Source of the DNA: Mesorhizobium loti | Lineage (GTDB): Bacteria; Pseudomonadota; Alphaproteobacteria; Rhizobiales; Rhizobiaceae | DNA: 64,000 nt | Assembly: GCF_013170705.1 (NCBI RefSeq) | Contig: NZ_CP033334.1 | Span: 558,001-622,000 of the forward strand | Direction of reading: 5' to 3' | Shown here: positions 1-8,278 of the stretch, one piece after another | Layout: every line of letters begins with the position of its first letter | How positions within the stretch are numbered: position 1 is the first letter of the stretch | Notes under the pieces: generated by a model | The model's input: the letters and a program-made list of their open reading frames with translations, nothing else | Told to the model about the DNA's origin: nothing | Database searches by the model: none | Translations under genes and position numbers: made by a program

Positions 1-2
1 GC

Positions 3-1034
3 GCTGCCCGCACCGGCGACGACATGGGCGGCGACTATGTCATTCCGGGACTGGTCGAACTGCACACCGACCATCTCGAGGGCCATTACGCACCTCGGCC
101 GAAAGTACGCTGGAACCCGATCGCGGCGGTGCTCGCCCATGACGCGCAGGTGGCGACGGCCGGCATCACCACCGTGCTCGACGCCTTGCGCGTCGGCATG
201 GACGAGGACGCCGATCTTACCTTGGCCGATATCCGCAAGCTCGCCGATGCAATCGAGGACAGCGTCGCGCGGGATCGTCTGCGCGCCGATCATTTCCTGC
301 ATCTGCGCTGCGAGGTTTCGGCGCCCGACTGCCTGCAGGCCTTCGCCAATTTCGATAAGGACGACCGGGTCAAGTTGGCGTCGCTGATGGACCATGCGCC
401 CGGCCAGCGTCAGTTCGTCAATCTCGAAACCTATGCCTACTACTACCAGCGCAAGCTGAAGCTGACCGACCGCGACTTCAAATTGTTCTGCGAGAAGCGG
501 ATGGCGGAATCGGCGCGCTATTCGGCGCCGAACCGCGCGGTGATCGCCGCTGCCTGCCAGGAGCGCGGCATCGTGCTCGCCAGCCATGACGACGCCACGT
601 CGAGCCATGTCGACGAGGCGATCGAGCAAGGTGTGCGCGTCGCCGAGTTCCCGACCACCGAGGAAGCGGCGCGCGCCTCGAAGGCCGCGGGCCTGGGCGT
701 GCTGATGGGCGCGCCCAACGTCATGCGCGGCGCTTCGCATTCGGGCAATGTCTCGGCGCGCACGCTGGCCAGCGACGGCCTGCTCGACATCCTGTCATCC
801 GACTATATTCCGTTCAGCCTGATCCAGTCGGCCTTCTTCCTCGGCGACATGGTCGAAGGCATTTCGCTGCCGCAGGCGGTCGCCATGGTTTCGAAGAACC
901 CCGCGGAAGCCGTTGGCCTCACCGACCGCGGCGTCATCGAACAGGGCCGCCGCGCCGACCTGGTGCGCGTGCGTGTCGATGACCATGTTCCGGTCGTGCG
1001 CACCGTCTGGCGGCAGGGACGCCGGGTCGCATGA
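3..1034 (+). CDS. phnM: alpha-D-ribose 1-methylphosphonate 5-triphosphate diphosphatase PhnM (5' end outside window)
   Basis: This is an amidohydrolase-family protein of the carbon-phosphorus lyase pathway. PhnM removes pyrophosphate from ribose 1-methylphosphonate 5-triphosphate. The frame is open from base 3 and enters at GDDMGGDYVIPGLVELHTD, which in family members follows an N-terminal beta domain of about 50 residues, so the true start lies before the window and the ATG at 24 is internal. Visible family features are the metal-binding HTD near the start of the barrel, the SHDDAT segment in the middle, and the SSDYIP segment near the C-terminus. The stop overlaps the next start (ATGA at 1031-1034), so phnM and phnN are translationally coupled. 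Confidence 0.93.
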   Translation, partial: AARTGDDMGGDYVIPGLVELHTDHLEGHYAPRPKVRWNPIAAVLAHDAQVATAGITTVLDALRVGMDEDADLTLADIRKLADAIEDSVARDRLRADHFLHLRCEVSAPDCLQAFANFDKDDRVKLASLMDHAPGQRQFVNLETYAYYYQRKLKLTDRDFKLFCEKRMAESARYSAPNRAVIAAACQERGIVLASHDDATSSHVDEAIEQGVRVAEFPTTEEAARASKAAGLGVLMGAPNVMRGASHSGNVSARTLASDGLLDILSSDYIPFSLIQSAFFLGDMVEGISLPQAVAMVSKNPAEAVGLTDRGVIEQGRRADLVRVRVDDHVPVVRTVWRQGRRVA

Positions 1035-1660
1035 TGGTGTCGGCCTTGATCGAACGTGAATTGTCCGCCGAGACGTTTCCGATCCGCCACGGCGTCTTTG
1101 TCGCCGTCGTGGGGCCAAGCGGCGCCGGCAAGGACACGGTGATCGGCTACGCCCGCACGCTCTTTGCCGACGAGAGCCGGCTGGAGTTCGTCCGCCGCGT
1201 CATCACCAGGCCGAGCGATGCCGCGAGCGAGGATCACGACACGCTGGCCGACGCGGCCTTTGTCGAGGCCGAGGCCGACGGCGCCTTTGCCATCTCGTGG
1301 GAAGCGCATGGCTTGCGCTATGGCCTGCCTGCCGATGTCGACTGGTCGGTCGCCAATGGTCATGTCGCGGTCGCCAATGTGTCGCGCGCGATCATCCCCA
1401 CCTTGCGCGAGCGCTATGCCAATCTGGCCATTGTCGAGATCACCGCCTCGCCTGATGTGCTGGCCGAGCGGCTGGCGATGCGCGGCCGCGAGTCGCGTGG
1501 CGAAGTGCTGGCGCGGCTGGCGCGCAGCGCCAACGTCACCCTGTCCGGCCCCGGCGTCACCTCGATCGACAACAGTGGCCAACGCGAGGTTGCCGGCGAA
1601 CGTTTCGCCGAGCTGCTGCGCAAGGCGATGGCCTTCTCCGACATGTCGGGTATGATCTGA
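1031..1660 (+). CDS. phnN: ribose 1,5-bisphosphate phosphokinase PhnN
   Basis: A 209-residue P-loop kinase of the guanylate-kinase-like fold. PhnN phosphorylates ribose 1,5-bisphosphate to PRPP, the last step that links C-P lyase products to central metabolism. The Walker A loop GPSGAGKDT lies at about residues 28-36, followed by a kinase core rich in Arg near the C-terminal lid (RGRESRGEVLARLARS). The ATG overlaps the phnM stop by 4 bases. Length matches the family (about 185-210). No other phn genes follow, so this is the 3' end of the operon. Confidence 0.92.
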   Translation: MMVSALIERELSAETFPIRHGVFVAVVGPSGAGKDTVIGYARTLFADESRLEFVRRVITRPSDAASEDHDTLADAAFVEAEADGAFAISWEAHGLRYGLPADVDWSVANGHVAVANVSRAIIPTLRERYANLAIVEITASPDVLAERLAMRGRESRGEVLARLARSANVTLSGPGVTSIDNSGQREVAGERFAELLRKAMAFSDMSGMI

Positions 1661-1781
1661 TCCAACCGCGCATCCCGCAGCCGCGGTGTGCGGCCTCGAT
1701 TGTCCTGAAGCGCCGCCCATTGGCGTTCACTTGCTTTCCCGCGGCTCCCGGAGCGCTATGTGGTGCGGACCATATATGTGA

Positions 1782-1815
1782 TTCCGGGCCTCCCTTCCCG
1801 GGATTCCGCCCGGAA
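1782..1815. promoter_or_regulatory. inverted repeat in the leader of the 1851 gene
   Basis: TTCCGGGC at 1782-1789 and its exact complement GCCCGGAA at 1808-1815 flank an 18-base spacer about 35 bases before the ATG at 1851. It could be an operator or an mRNA hairpin. No known riboswitch consensus was recognised. Confidence 0.3.
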
Positions 1816-1850
1816 GCTTCGGGCCGGACGAGACAGGACAGGAAGCCTTG

Positions 1851-2606
1851 ATGCAGACGCTGACACCCATGCTCTCGACGGTCACGGCGGCATTTCTCGC
1901 CTCCTTCGTCGAGGTCGTCGAAGCCTTTACCATCGTGCTTGCGGTCGGCGTGACGCGCGGCTGGCGCCCGGCATTGACCGGTGCCGCCCTGGCGCTGGCG
2001 GTGCTGGCGGCCCTGGTGCTGGCGTTCGGACCCCTGCTGGCGCTGGTGCCGATCACCACACTGCAGTTCGTCGTCGGCGTCCTGCTCATCCTGTTCGGTA
2101 TGCGCTGGCTAAGAAAGGCCATCCTGCGCAGCGTCGGCGTCATCGCCCTGCATGACGAGGCGGCGGCCTTCTCCAAGGAGACGGCCGCTCTGCACCAGCA
2201 GGCCAACGACCGCCGTGCCGACTACCTCGCCGGACTGGCCTCGTTCAAGGCGGTGCTGCTGGAGGGCGTCGAGGTGGTGTTCATCGTCATTGCCGTCGGC
2301 GCGGCGCACGGGCAGACGCTGTATGCCAGCCTGGGCGCGCTGGCGGCATTCATCCTTGTCATGCTAATCGGTCTGGCGGTCCACAAGCCGCTGGCGCGTG
2401 TGCCGGAGAATGCGTTGAAATTCGTGGTCGGGCTGATGCTGACCAGCTTCGGTATCTTCTGGACCGGCGAGGGCATCGGCGCCGACTGGCCGGGCGCCGA
2501 TCTCGCCCTGCTCGCCATCTTCGCCATCGTCGCGCTGGCGTCCTTTGCCATGGTGCGCTGGCTGCGCAGCACCTATCCCGCGGCCGCTGGAGGGCTCGCC
2601 CGATGA
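1851..2606 (+). CDS. integral membrane protein, COG4280-like, with internal duplication
   Basis: A 251-residue, very hydrophobic protein. The ATG at 1851 is preferred because AGGAAG lies just upstream; a TTG at 1848 would add one residue. Two similar acidic membrane motifs are visible: FVEVVEAFTIVLAVG near residues 20-34 and LLEGVEVVFIVIAVGA near residues 135-150. Each begins a bundle of hydrophobic segments, separated by a polar loop around residues 95-125. Paired E-x-x-E motifs in a duplicated bundle recall cation transporters of the GDT1/UPF0016 and FTR1 type, but the exact signature of neither is present. The function is unknown; a metal or cation carrier is a reasonable guess. It overlaps the next gene by 4 bases. 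Confidence 0.75.
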   Translation: MQTLTPMLSTVTAAFLASFVEVVEAFTIVLAVGVTRGWRPALTGAALALAVLAALVLAFGPLLALVPITTLQFVVGVLLILFGMRWLRKAILRSVGVIALHDEAAAFSKETAALHQQANDRRADYLAGLASFKAVLLEGVEVVFIVIAVGAAHGQTLYASLGALAAFILVMLIGLAVHKPLARVPENALKFVVGLMLTSFGIFWTGEGIGADWPGADLALLAIFAIVALASFAMVRWLRSTYPAAAGGLAR

Positions 2607-2818
2607 ATGCCATTCGTCTTGTCGCCAGTGAATTCTTCGGCATGTTCGTCGATGACGGCAATCTGGCGCTGCTGGCGCTGGTGCTGGTGGCCGCCGTCGT
2701 GGCGGCGGTGAAGCTGCTGGCATTGCCGCCGCTCATCGGCGGCGCGCTGCTGCTGGTCGGCTGCCTTGCCATTCTGTTGCAAAGCGTTCGCCGCGCGGCA
2801 CGCCAGACCGGCCGATAG
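2603..2818 (+). CDS. small membrane protein of unknown function
   Basis: A 71-residue protein that starts inside the stop of the preceding membrane protein gene (ATGA at 2603-2606). Two hydrophobic stretches are visible, at about residues 20-36 (LALLALVLVAAVVAAVK) and 40-59 (LPPLIGGALLLVGCLAILLQ), followed by a basic tail RRAARQTGR. The tight coupling suggests an accessory subunit of the COG4280-like protein. No known family was recognised. Confidence 0.6.
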   Translation: MNAIRLVASEFFGMFVDDGNLALLALVLVAAVVAAVKLLALPPLIGGALLLVGCLAILLQSVRRAARQTGR

Positions 2819-2831
2819 CGGCGAGGGCCAT

Positions 2832-2861
2832 GCGGCTCGATGCCTTGCAGGCATCAGCCGC
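2832..2861. terminator. strong hairpin after the 1851-2818 operon
   Basis: GCGGCT-C-GATGCC, loop TTGCA, then GGCATC-AGCCGC: a 12-bp stem with one bulged C, starting 13 bases after the stop of the small membrane gene. There is no T-run behind it, so it may be a Rho-assisted or processing hairpin rather than a classical terminator. Confidence 0.45.
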
Positions 2862-3151
2862 GCTCATGATTCAGATGATCGGTAGCCGTGCCCAAGAGAC
2901 GCGCCGAGAGAGGCGCGTTTCCGCGAGCACTACGGTTATCAAGGCGATAGAAAGAGCTGCCTGAACACTCATGGACAGGCGGATAATATTATAATAGCAT
3001 ACCATTATAGCTCGCAGAGGAAACGCTACGTCCCCGGTTTGCAAGGGATGTCGGCGAGCGAGATCGATCTGTTTCAAATCCTCGGGCGGCGAGTGCGCCC
3101 CGCCCGAACGATATCGACGCAAGGCGCCAGAAAAATGCATGGGAGGAAAAC
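2862..3151. other. intergenic leader region of the 3152 transport operon
   Basis: No gene was recognised here. The region contains the AT-rich palindrome at 2983-3000 (separate entry). The ORFs that cross it on either strand look like shadows. Confidence 0.6.
2983..3000. promoter_or_regulatory. putative GntR operator, site 1
   Basis: ATAATATTATAATAGCAT matches the palindrome ATGCTATTATAATAGCAT at 16 of 18 positions. It lies about 150 bases before the binding-protein gene at 3152. The same core recurs at four other places upstream of genes in this window, including the GntR gene. Confidence 0.55.
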
Positions 3152-3961
3152 ATGCGGACTTTCCTGAGAGGGGCTGGTGCCTTGCTGGCCGGCATCGTGC
3201 TGGCGATTGCGGCGCTGTTGCCATCGATCGCTTCGGCGCAGTCGGTCGAGGATATTATCGCGCGCGGCAAACTGGTCGTCGCCATCGACACCACGACGCC
3301 GCCCTACGGCTTTCTCGACGCCAATCTGAAGCCAACCGGCTTCGACGTCGAGGTCGCCAACAAGATGGGCGAGGCGCTCGGCGTGCCGGTCGAATTCGTC
3401 ACCGTCACCTCACCCGGCCGCATACCGGCCTTGCTGACCAAGCAGGTCGACGCGGTGATCTCGATCTTCTCGATCACCCCGGCGCGCGCCATCCAGATCG
3501 ACTATTCGATCCCCTATGCCGGCCAGTCGGCGGTGGTGATCGCCCCGAAAAGCACCAGCATCAAGGGTGTCGCCGACCTGGTCGGCAAGAAGGTCGGCCT
3601 GACGCGCGGCACCGGCGAGGACGGGTTGCTGACCAAGGCCGCCGAAGCCAATCCCGGCATCGAGATCCTGCGATTCGACGACTATTCCTCGCTGCTGCAA
3701 GCGATGGTGTCGGGCCAGATCGATGCCATGGGCGGTGGCGACTATGGCGAGATCTATCTGAAGAAGGCGCAGAATGGTGACGCCTTCGAGCAGAAATACG
3801 TGCTGAAGACCTTCTACTTCGGCATCGGCGTCGCCAAGGGCAACGACAATCTGCGGCAGTGGATCAACACCTGGCTGTTCACCATGAAGACCGACGGCAC
3901 GCTGGATGCGCTGTCGATGAAGTACCGCAACCAACCACTGCCGGTACTGCCGGTTTTCTGA
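3152..3961 (+). CDS. ABC transporter periplasmic substrate-binding protein, polar amino acid family (SBP_bac_3)
   Basis: A 269-residue secreted binding protein. Residues 1-30 form a Sec signal peptide (MRTFLRGAGALLAG, cleavage near IASAQ). Then follows the family-3 fold: GKLVVAIDTTTPPYGF, GFDVEVANKMGEALG, and the second lobe with GKKVGLTRGTGEDGLL. The start has a good ribosome site (GGGAGG at 3140). It heads an operon with two permeases (4027 and 4696). No ATPase gene lies nearby. Given the neighbours, the ligand may be a sugar-acid-linked compound rather than a standard amino acid; this is inference. Confidence 0.85.
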   Translation: MRTFLRGAGALLAGIVLAIAALLPSIASAQSVEDIIARGKLVVAIDTTTPPYGFLDANLKPTGFDVEVANKMGEALGVPVEFVTVTSPGRIPALLTKQVDAVISIFSITPARAIQIDYSIPYAGQSAVVIAPKSTSIKGVADLVGKKVGLTRGTGEDGLLTKAAEANPGIEILRFDDYSSLLQAMVSGQIDAMGGGDYGEIYLKKAQNGDAFEQKYVLKTFYFGIGVAKGNDNLRQWINTWLFTMKTDGTLDALSMKYRNQPLPVLPVF

Positions 3962-4026
3962 TTTACACATCCGCAGTCGGGCGGGGCCAAGCCAGCCCCG
4001 CTTCCTCGACCTCGTGACGGGATGCC

Positions 4027-4692
4027 ATGCAAACCGCCCTGCAATTCGGCCCGATCCTCATCCATCTCGACTTGTTGCTGCGCGGCCTGGAAAAAACCAT
4101 CCAGCTGGCGGCACTGTCGATCCTGTTCGGCACCGCCATCGGCGTGCTCGGTGCCGTCGGCCGCAGCTTCGGGCCGCGTTTGGTGTCGTGGGTCATCGCC
4201 GCCTATGTCGAACTGATCCGCAACACACCGCTTCTGATCCAGCTCTATTTCGTCTTCTTCTCGCTGCCGCTGTTCGGCTTCAAGCTGTCGAGCAACACGG
4301 CCGCCGTCGTCGCGCTGTCGATCCATCTCGGCGCCTACGCCACCGAGATACTGCGCGCCGGCATCGAAGCCATCCCGGAAGGGCAGATCGAGGCGGCCAA
4401 GTCGCTCGGCCTCAGCCGCTACCGCATCATCCGCCATGTCGTGCTGGTGCCGGCGGCGCGAGCGGTCTACCCGTCGCTTTCGGCGCAGTTCATCCTGCAG
4501 ATCATGGGGACGTCGATCGTCGGCGCGATCGCGGCGGAGGAACTGACGGCGGTCGCCAACAACCTTGTCATGCAGACCTTCAGGAGCTTCGAGGTCTACA
4601 TCATCATCGCCATCATCTATTTCGTGCTGGTGCAGGTCGCCAGCCTGCTCTTCGCCGGCATCGGCAAGCTCGTGTTCCGCTGGAAGGTCTGA
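4027..4692 (+). CDS. ABC transporter permease, HisM/GlnP family
   Basis: A 221-residue inner-membrane permease of the polar amino acid class. It has about five hydrophobic segments and the ATPase-docking EAA loop (EAAKSLGLSRYRIIRHVVLP-type, about residues 122-145). It is the second gene of the operon, after the binding protein, and is followed 3 bases later by a second permease, as is usual for heterodimeric permeases. Confidence 0.87.
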   Translation: MQTALQFGPILIHLDLLLRGLEKTIQLAALSILFGTAIGVLGAVGRSFGPRLVSWVIAAYVELIRNTPLLIQLYFVFFSLPLFGFKLSSNTAAVVALSIHLGAYATEILRAGIEAIPEGQIEAAKSLGLSRYRIIRHVVLVPAARAVYPSLSAQFILQIMGTSIVGAIAAEELTAVANNLVMQTFRSFEVYIIIAIIYFVLVQVASLLFAGIGKLVFRWKV

Positions 4693-4695
4693 ACC

Positions 4696-5388
4696 ATGAG
4701 CCTGCGCGATTTCGGCCCCAACGAACTGATGTTCCTGCTCTTGGCGACACGCTGGACAATCCTTCTGGCGCTGATCGCCTTTGCCGGCGGCGGCCTGATC
4801 GGTCTCGTGGTCGCCGCGATCCGGGTGGCGCCGGCGCGGCCGCTGCGCTGGCTGGCCGCCGGCTACATCCAGTTCTTCATGGGCACGCCGATCCTGATCC
4901 AGCTGTTCATGGCCTATTACGGGTCATCCTTCCTCGGCTACAGGCCAGATCCGTGGGCGGCTGCCGCGGTGACGTTCTCGCTCAACGGCGGCGCCTTCTT
5001 CGGCGAGATCTTCCGCGGCGCCATCGAGGCTATACCCAAGGGACAATGGGAGGCCGCGACGGCACTCGGCTTCCGTTTTGTCAGGACGCTGCGGCTGGTG
5101 GTCATTCCCCAGGCAATACGGCTGATGCTGCCGCCGACGGTCGGCTTCATGGTGCAGATCGTCAAGACCACGTCGATCGCCTCGCTGATCGGGCTGACCG
5201 AGCTCGCCCGCGCCGCTACGCAGGTCAACACCGTGACTTTCCAGCCGGTATTGGTGTTCGGCACGGTATCGATCATCTACTTCGCGCTGTGCTGGCCACT
5301 ATCGCTGTACGCCAGCTATCTCGAGCGTCGTTTCGCTACCGGAATGACACGGAAGGCCGAGACACCGCTGGTGATGTCGGCGGCTTGA
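4696..5388 (+). CDS. ABC transporter permease, HisM/GlnP family
   Basis: A 230-residue permease paralogous to the preceding one, with the EAA loop EAATALGFRFVRTLRLVVIP at about residues 117-136. The two should form the transmembrane pore. The operon ends here. The next gene is convergent, and no cognate ATPase (GlnQ type) follows, which is unusual for this class. Confidence 0.87.
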   Translation: MSLRDFGPNELMFLLLATRWTILLALIAFAGGGLIGLVVAAIRVAPARPLRWLAAGYIQFFMGTPILIQLFMAYYGSSFLGYRPDPWAAAAVTFSLNGGAFFGEIFRGAIEAIPKGQWEAATALGFRFVRTLRLVVIPQAIRLMLPPTVGFMVQIVKTTSIASLIGLTELARAATQVNTVTFQPVLVFGTVSIIYFALCWPLSLYASYLERRFATGMTRKAETPLVMSAA

Positions 5389-5397
5389 ACGTGGACG

Positions 5398-6279
5398 TCA
5401 GCCCTTGAAGGCCGGCAGTGTCAGGCCCTTGACGCCGACGTCGAGCGCGAACAATCCGCCCGGGTTCTTCTGGCCGATGAAGTGGCTGTCGGGACGCTTC
5501 AGCACGGCCGAGGTGACATAGAGGATGTCGAGGTCCTTGCCGCCGAACTCGCAGCAGGTCGGCAGGTCGGTCGGCAGCAGCACCGTCTGCATCAGCCGAC
5601 CGTCGGGGTCGTAGCGGCAGATCTTGCTGGTCACCGGAATGGTCACCCAGTAGCAGCCGTCGGCGTCGACCGTGGCGCCGTCGGCGACGCCGCCGGTCAC
5701 CGTCATGTCTATGAAGGTGCGGCGGTTCTCGATATCGCCGGTGGCGGGATCGAAATCATAGGCCCATACCGCGCCGGCATGGCTGTCGGAGAAATACATG
5801 GTCTTCGAATCCGGGCTCCAGGCAAGCCCGTTGGAGCAGCCGATGCCATCGATCATCTTGTGCACGGAGAGGTCTGGATCGAGCCGGTAGAGTGCACCGA
5901 TGAATTCGATCGGCTGGCCCGGCACCTCGAACATCGAGCCCGACCAGAAGCGGCCCTGGCGGTCCGGCTTGCCGTCATTGAAGCGGGTCTTCGGCATATG
6001 GGATTCCGGATCGACGATCGCCTCGAACCTGCCGGTCACAGGGTCGAAGAAATGAAAACCGTCGGTCATGGTCAGCACGAGGCCGCCCTTTTCGCGCAGG
6101 CCGAGGCAGCCGAGATATTCCGGTGTCTCGAAGGTCTCGTCCTTGCCGGTCGACGGATCGTAGCGATGGATCAGCTTCTTCCAGATGTCGATCCACCACA
6201 GCACGCCGGCCTGGGGGTCCCAGAGCGTCCCTTCGCCGAGCTCGGCCCTGGCGTCGACGACACACGAAATTTCGACCAT
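5398..6279 (-). CDS. SMP-30/gluconolactonase/LRE family lactonase
   Basis: A 293-residue six-bladed beta-propeller hydrolase that typically opens aldonolactones to aldonic acids using one divalent metal. Visible family marks are ELGEGTLWDP at about 12-21 (metal-binding Glu), RFNDGKPDRQGRFWSGSM at about 100-117 (metal-binding Asn), NGLAWSPD and YFSDS in the middle, and LLPTDLPTCCEFGG near the C-terminus. Its stop lies 2 bases upstream of the next operon's end in the strand sense, directly after two permease genes (6282 and 7247), so it probably belongs to that ABC operon. The lactone substrate is unknown. Confidence 0.9.
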   Translation of the reverse strand: MVEISCVVDARAELGEGTLWDPQAGVLWWIDIWKKLIHRYDPSTGKDETFETPEYLGCLGLREKGGLVLTMTDGFHFFDPVTGRFEAIVDPESHMPKTRFNDGKPDRQGRFWSGSMFEVPGQPIEFIGALYRLDPDLSVHKMIDGIGCSNGLAWSPDSKTMYFSDSHAGAVWAYDFDPATGDIENRRTFIDMTVTGGVADGATVDADGCYWVTIPVTSKICRYDPDGRLMQTVLLPTDLPTCCEFGGKDLDILYVTSAVLKRPDSHFIGQKNPGGLFALDVGVKGLTLPAFKG

Positions 6280-6281
6280 GG

Positions 6282-7250
6282 TCAGCCCTCTTTTCTGCGC
6301 AGCCTGCCGCCAAGCCCGGCGAAGGTTTCGCTGCCGATCGACACGGTAAGCAGGATCACCGCGCCGTAGACGATAAGCAGCGCGCCGCTCGACAGGTTCA
6401 GCGCTGGCAGCAGCCCGGTGAGGATGGTGAGCACCATGGCGCCGGCGACAGTGCCGAGATAGTGGCCGCTGCCCCCGAGGATCGAGGCGCCGCCGATGGC
6501 GACCGCGGCTATGGAGGTGAACAGATAGGCGTCACCCATGCCGAGATAGGCCTGGCCGGAATAACCGGTCAAAAGCATGCCGGCGAAGGCGGCGGTGAGG
6601 CCTGATATGACATAGGTGAGGATGGTGGTGCGCGCCGTCGGCACGCCGGAGAATTCCGCGACCGTGGCGCTGGTGCCCAAGGCATAGAGATGACGGCCGA
6701 ACGCCGCCTTGGAGAGCAGCAGCGTTGCAACCAGCGTCAATGCCAGCCAGATCAATGCAATGACCGGAAAGCCGCCGATGCGGCCGACCGAGAGGAACTG
6801 GATCAGGGATGGTGCCGAGGGCGTCGGCGAGCCGCCGGTCAACACCAGGATCAGGCCTTGCAGGATGACGTTGGTGGCCAGCGTCATGATGATCGGCGGC
6901 ACGCCGAACTGGGCGACGCCGAGGCCGTTTATCAAGCCGATGAACGCGCCGCCGCCAAGCAACAGTGGCATCACCCAGACCAGCGGCAGGTCCTGGCCGC
7001 CGCATAGCAGCGCCATGATGATGGCGGCCGAATTGAGCACCCAGGGTACCGACAGGTCGATGCCGCCACCGATGATGACGAAAGTCTGGCCGAGCGCGAC
7101 GATGCCGACGAAGGCGGCAAGCACGACAGTCGAGCGCATGTTGGAGATCGACAGGAAGCCCGGCGAAAACAGCGCCGTGACCAGGAGCAGCACGACCATG
7201 CCGGCATAGGCGAGCACGATGAGGCGGTTACGGGCAAGGAAGGCGCTCAT
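6282..7250 (-). CDS. ribose-type (CUT2) ABC transporter permease
   Basis: A 322-residue RbsC-like permease. The start is the ATG at 7250 (MSAFLARN...), which overlaps the stop of the upstream permease gene by 4 bases. A longer open frame up to 7922 is only read-through in another gene's territory. It shows many hydrophobic segments and the family signature IGQTFVIIGGGIDLS (here LGQTFVIIGGGIDLSVPWV) at about residues 45-65, plus FGRHLYALGTS in the second half. It works with the second permease, the ATPase at 8279 and the binding proteins at 9850 and 10984. Confidence 0.88.
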   Translation of the reverse strand: MSAFLARNRLIVLAYAGMVVLLLVTALFSPGFLSISNMRSTVVLAAFVGIVALGQTFVIIGGGIDLSVPWVLNSAAIIMALLCGGQDLPLVWVMPLLLGGGAFIGLINGLGVAQFGVPPIIMTLATNVILQGLILVLTGGSPTPSAPSLIQFLSVGRIGGFPVIALIWLALTLVATLLLSKAAFGRHLYALGTSATVAEFSGVPTARTTILTYVISGLTAAFAGMLLTGYSGQAYLGMGDAYLFTSIAAVAIGGASILGGSGHYLGTVAGAMVLTILTGLLPALNLSSGALLIVYGAVILLTVSIGSETFAGLGGRLRRKEG

Positions 7251-8275
7251 TGGACGCGGCTCCTCGCGGCTTTTTCGGCGACGGAACTGGCGAGCACCGA
7301 GAGCAGCAGGATGACGCCCGACGCGACCGGCTGCCAGTAGCTCGACACATGCAGGACGAAGACCAGATTGCCGATCAGGGTCAGCACGAAGGCGCCGATC
7401 AGCGTACCGGCAAGATGGCCACGACCGCCAAACAGGCTGACGCCGCCGATGACGGCCGCCGCCACCGAGGGCAGGATATAGTCCTTGCCGATGGTCGGCG
7501 AGCCGGCGCCGGTCTGCGTCACCAGGAACAGCGCAGCGCCGGCCGCGAACAGGCCCGACAGCCCATAGGTGACGAGGTTGACCCTTGTGATCGAGACGCC
7601 GGACAGGAAGGCCGATTTCTCGTTGGAGCCGGTCGCCTGGATGGCGATGCCGACGCGCGTGGCGCGAAACCACCACCAGAAGGCGAGCAGCGCCAGCAGC
7701 ATCCAGACTGGACTGGTCAGGCCGATGAGCTGTGCGGACGCGAAGCCGACCCACCAGCCGGGGACGCTGCCGCCATCTGTCGGCAGGATGATCATAGCGA
7801 CGCCGTTGAGGATCGACCAGGTGGCAAGCGTCACCAGGAAGGGCTGCAGCCTGAGCAGCGAGATCAGCAGGCCGTTGAGCGCGCCGATGACGAAGCCGAG
7901 CGCCAGGATGATCAGTGCCCAAAGTGCCGTGGTCGACGGATCGTCGGTGAAGCGCGTTGCCGCGATCACCGTGCCGAGGCTGATCATACCGCCGATCGAC
8001 AGATCGATGCCACCACGCACCAGCACGATGGTCTGGCCGGTGGCCGCGAGCATCAGCGTCATTGCCGCCGCCGTGTCGAGGTTGAGCTCATCGAGCGAAA
8101 AGACATCGGACTGCAGGCTGCCGTAGATACCGATGATCAAGGCCAGCATCAGGCAGGCGACAAGGAAGGGCGCGCGGTCGAGCAACCGGCCGCGCCAGTC
8201 GATGCCGGGCTTGGCAGGTTTGATTTCGGCTGGCCTTTGCGCCATCTCCATGGGCTGCTCCGCGGACATCACCAT
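7247..8275 (-). CDS. ribose-type (CUT2) ABC transporter permease
   Basis: A 342-residue RbsC-like permease with an N-terminal cytoplasmic stretch of about 35 residues and the signature TGQTIVLVRGGIDLSIGGMI at about residues 79-98. ATGs at 8275 and 8269 are both possible starts. It sits between the ATPase gene and the second permease, with 4-base overlaps or short gaps, so one transcript is expected. Two different permeases imply a heterodimeric channel. Confidence 0.87.
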   Translation of the reverse strand: MVMSAEQPMEMAQRPAEIKPAKPGIDWRGRLLDRAPFLVACLMLALIIGIYGSLQSDVFSLDELNLDTAAAMTLMLAATGQTIVLVRGGIDLSIGGMISLGTVIAATRFTDDPSTTALWALIILALGFVIGALNGLLISLLRLQPFLVTLATWSILNGVAMIILPTDGGSVPGWWVGFASAQLIGLTSPVWMLLALLAFWWWFRATRVGIAIQATGSNEKSAFLSGVSITRVNLVTYGLSGLFAAGAALFLVTQTGAGSPTIGKDYILPSVAAAVIGGVSLFGGRGHLAGTLIGAFVLTLIGNLVFVLHVSSYWQPVASGVILLLSVLASSVAEKAARSRVQ

Positions 8276-8278
8276 GCC

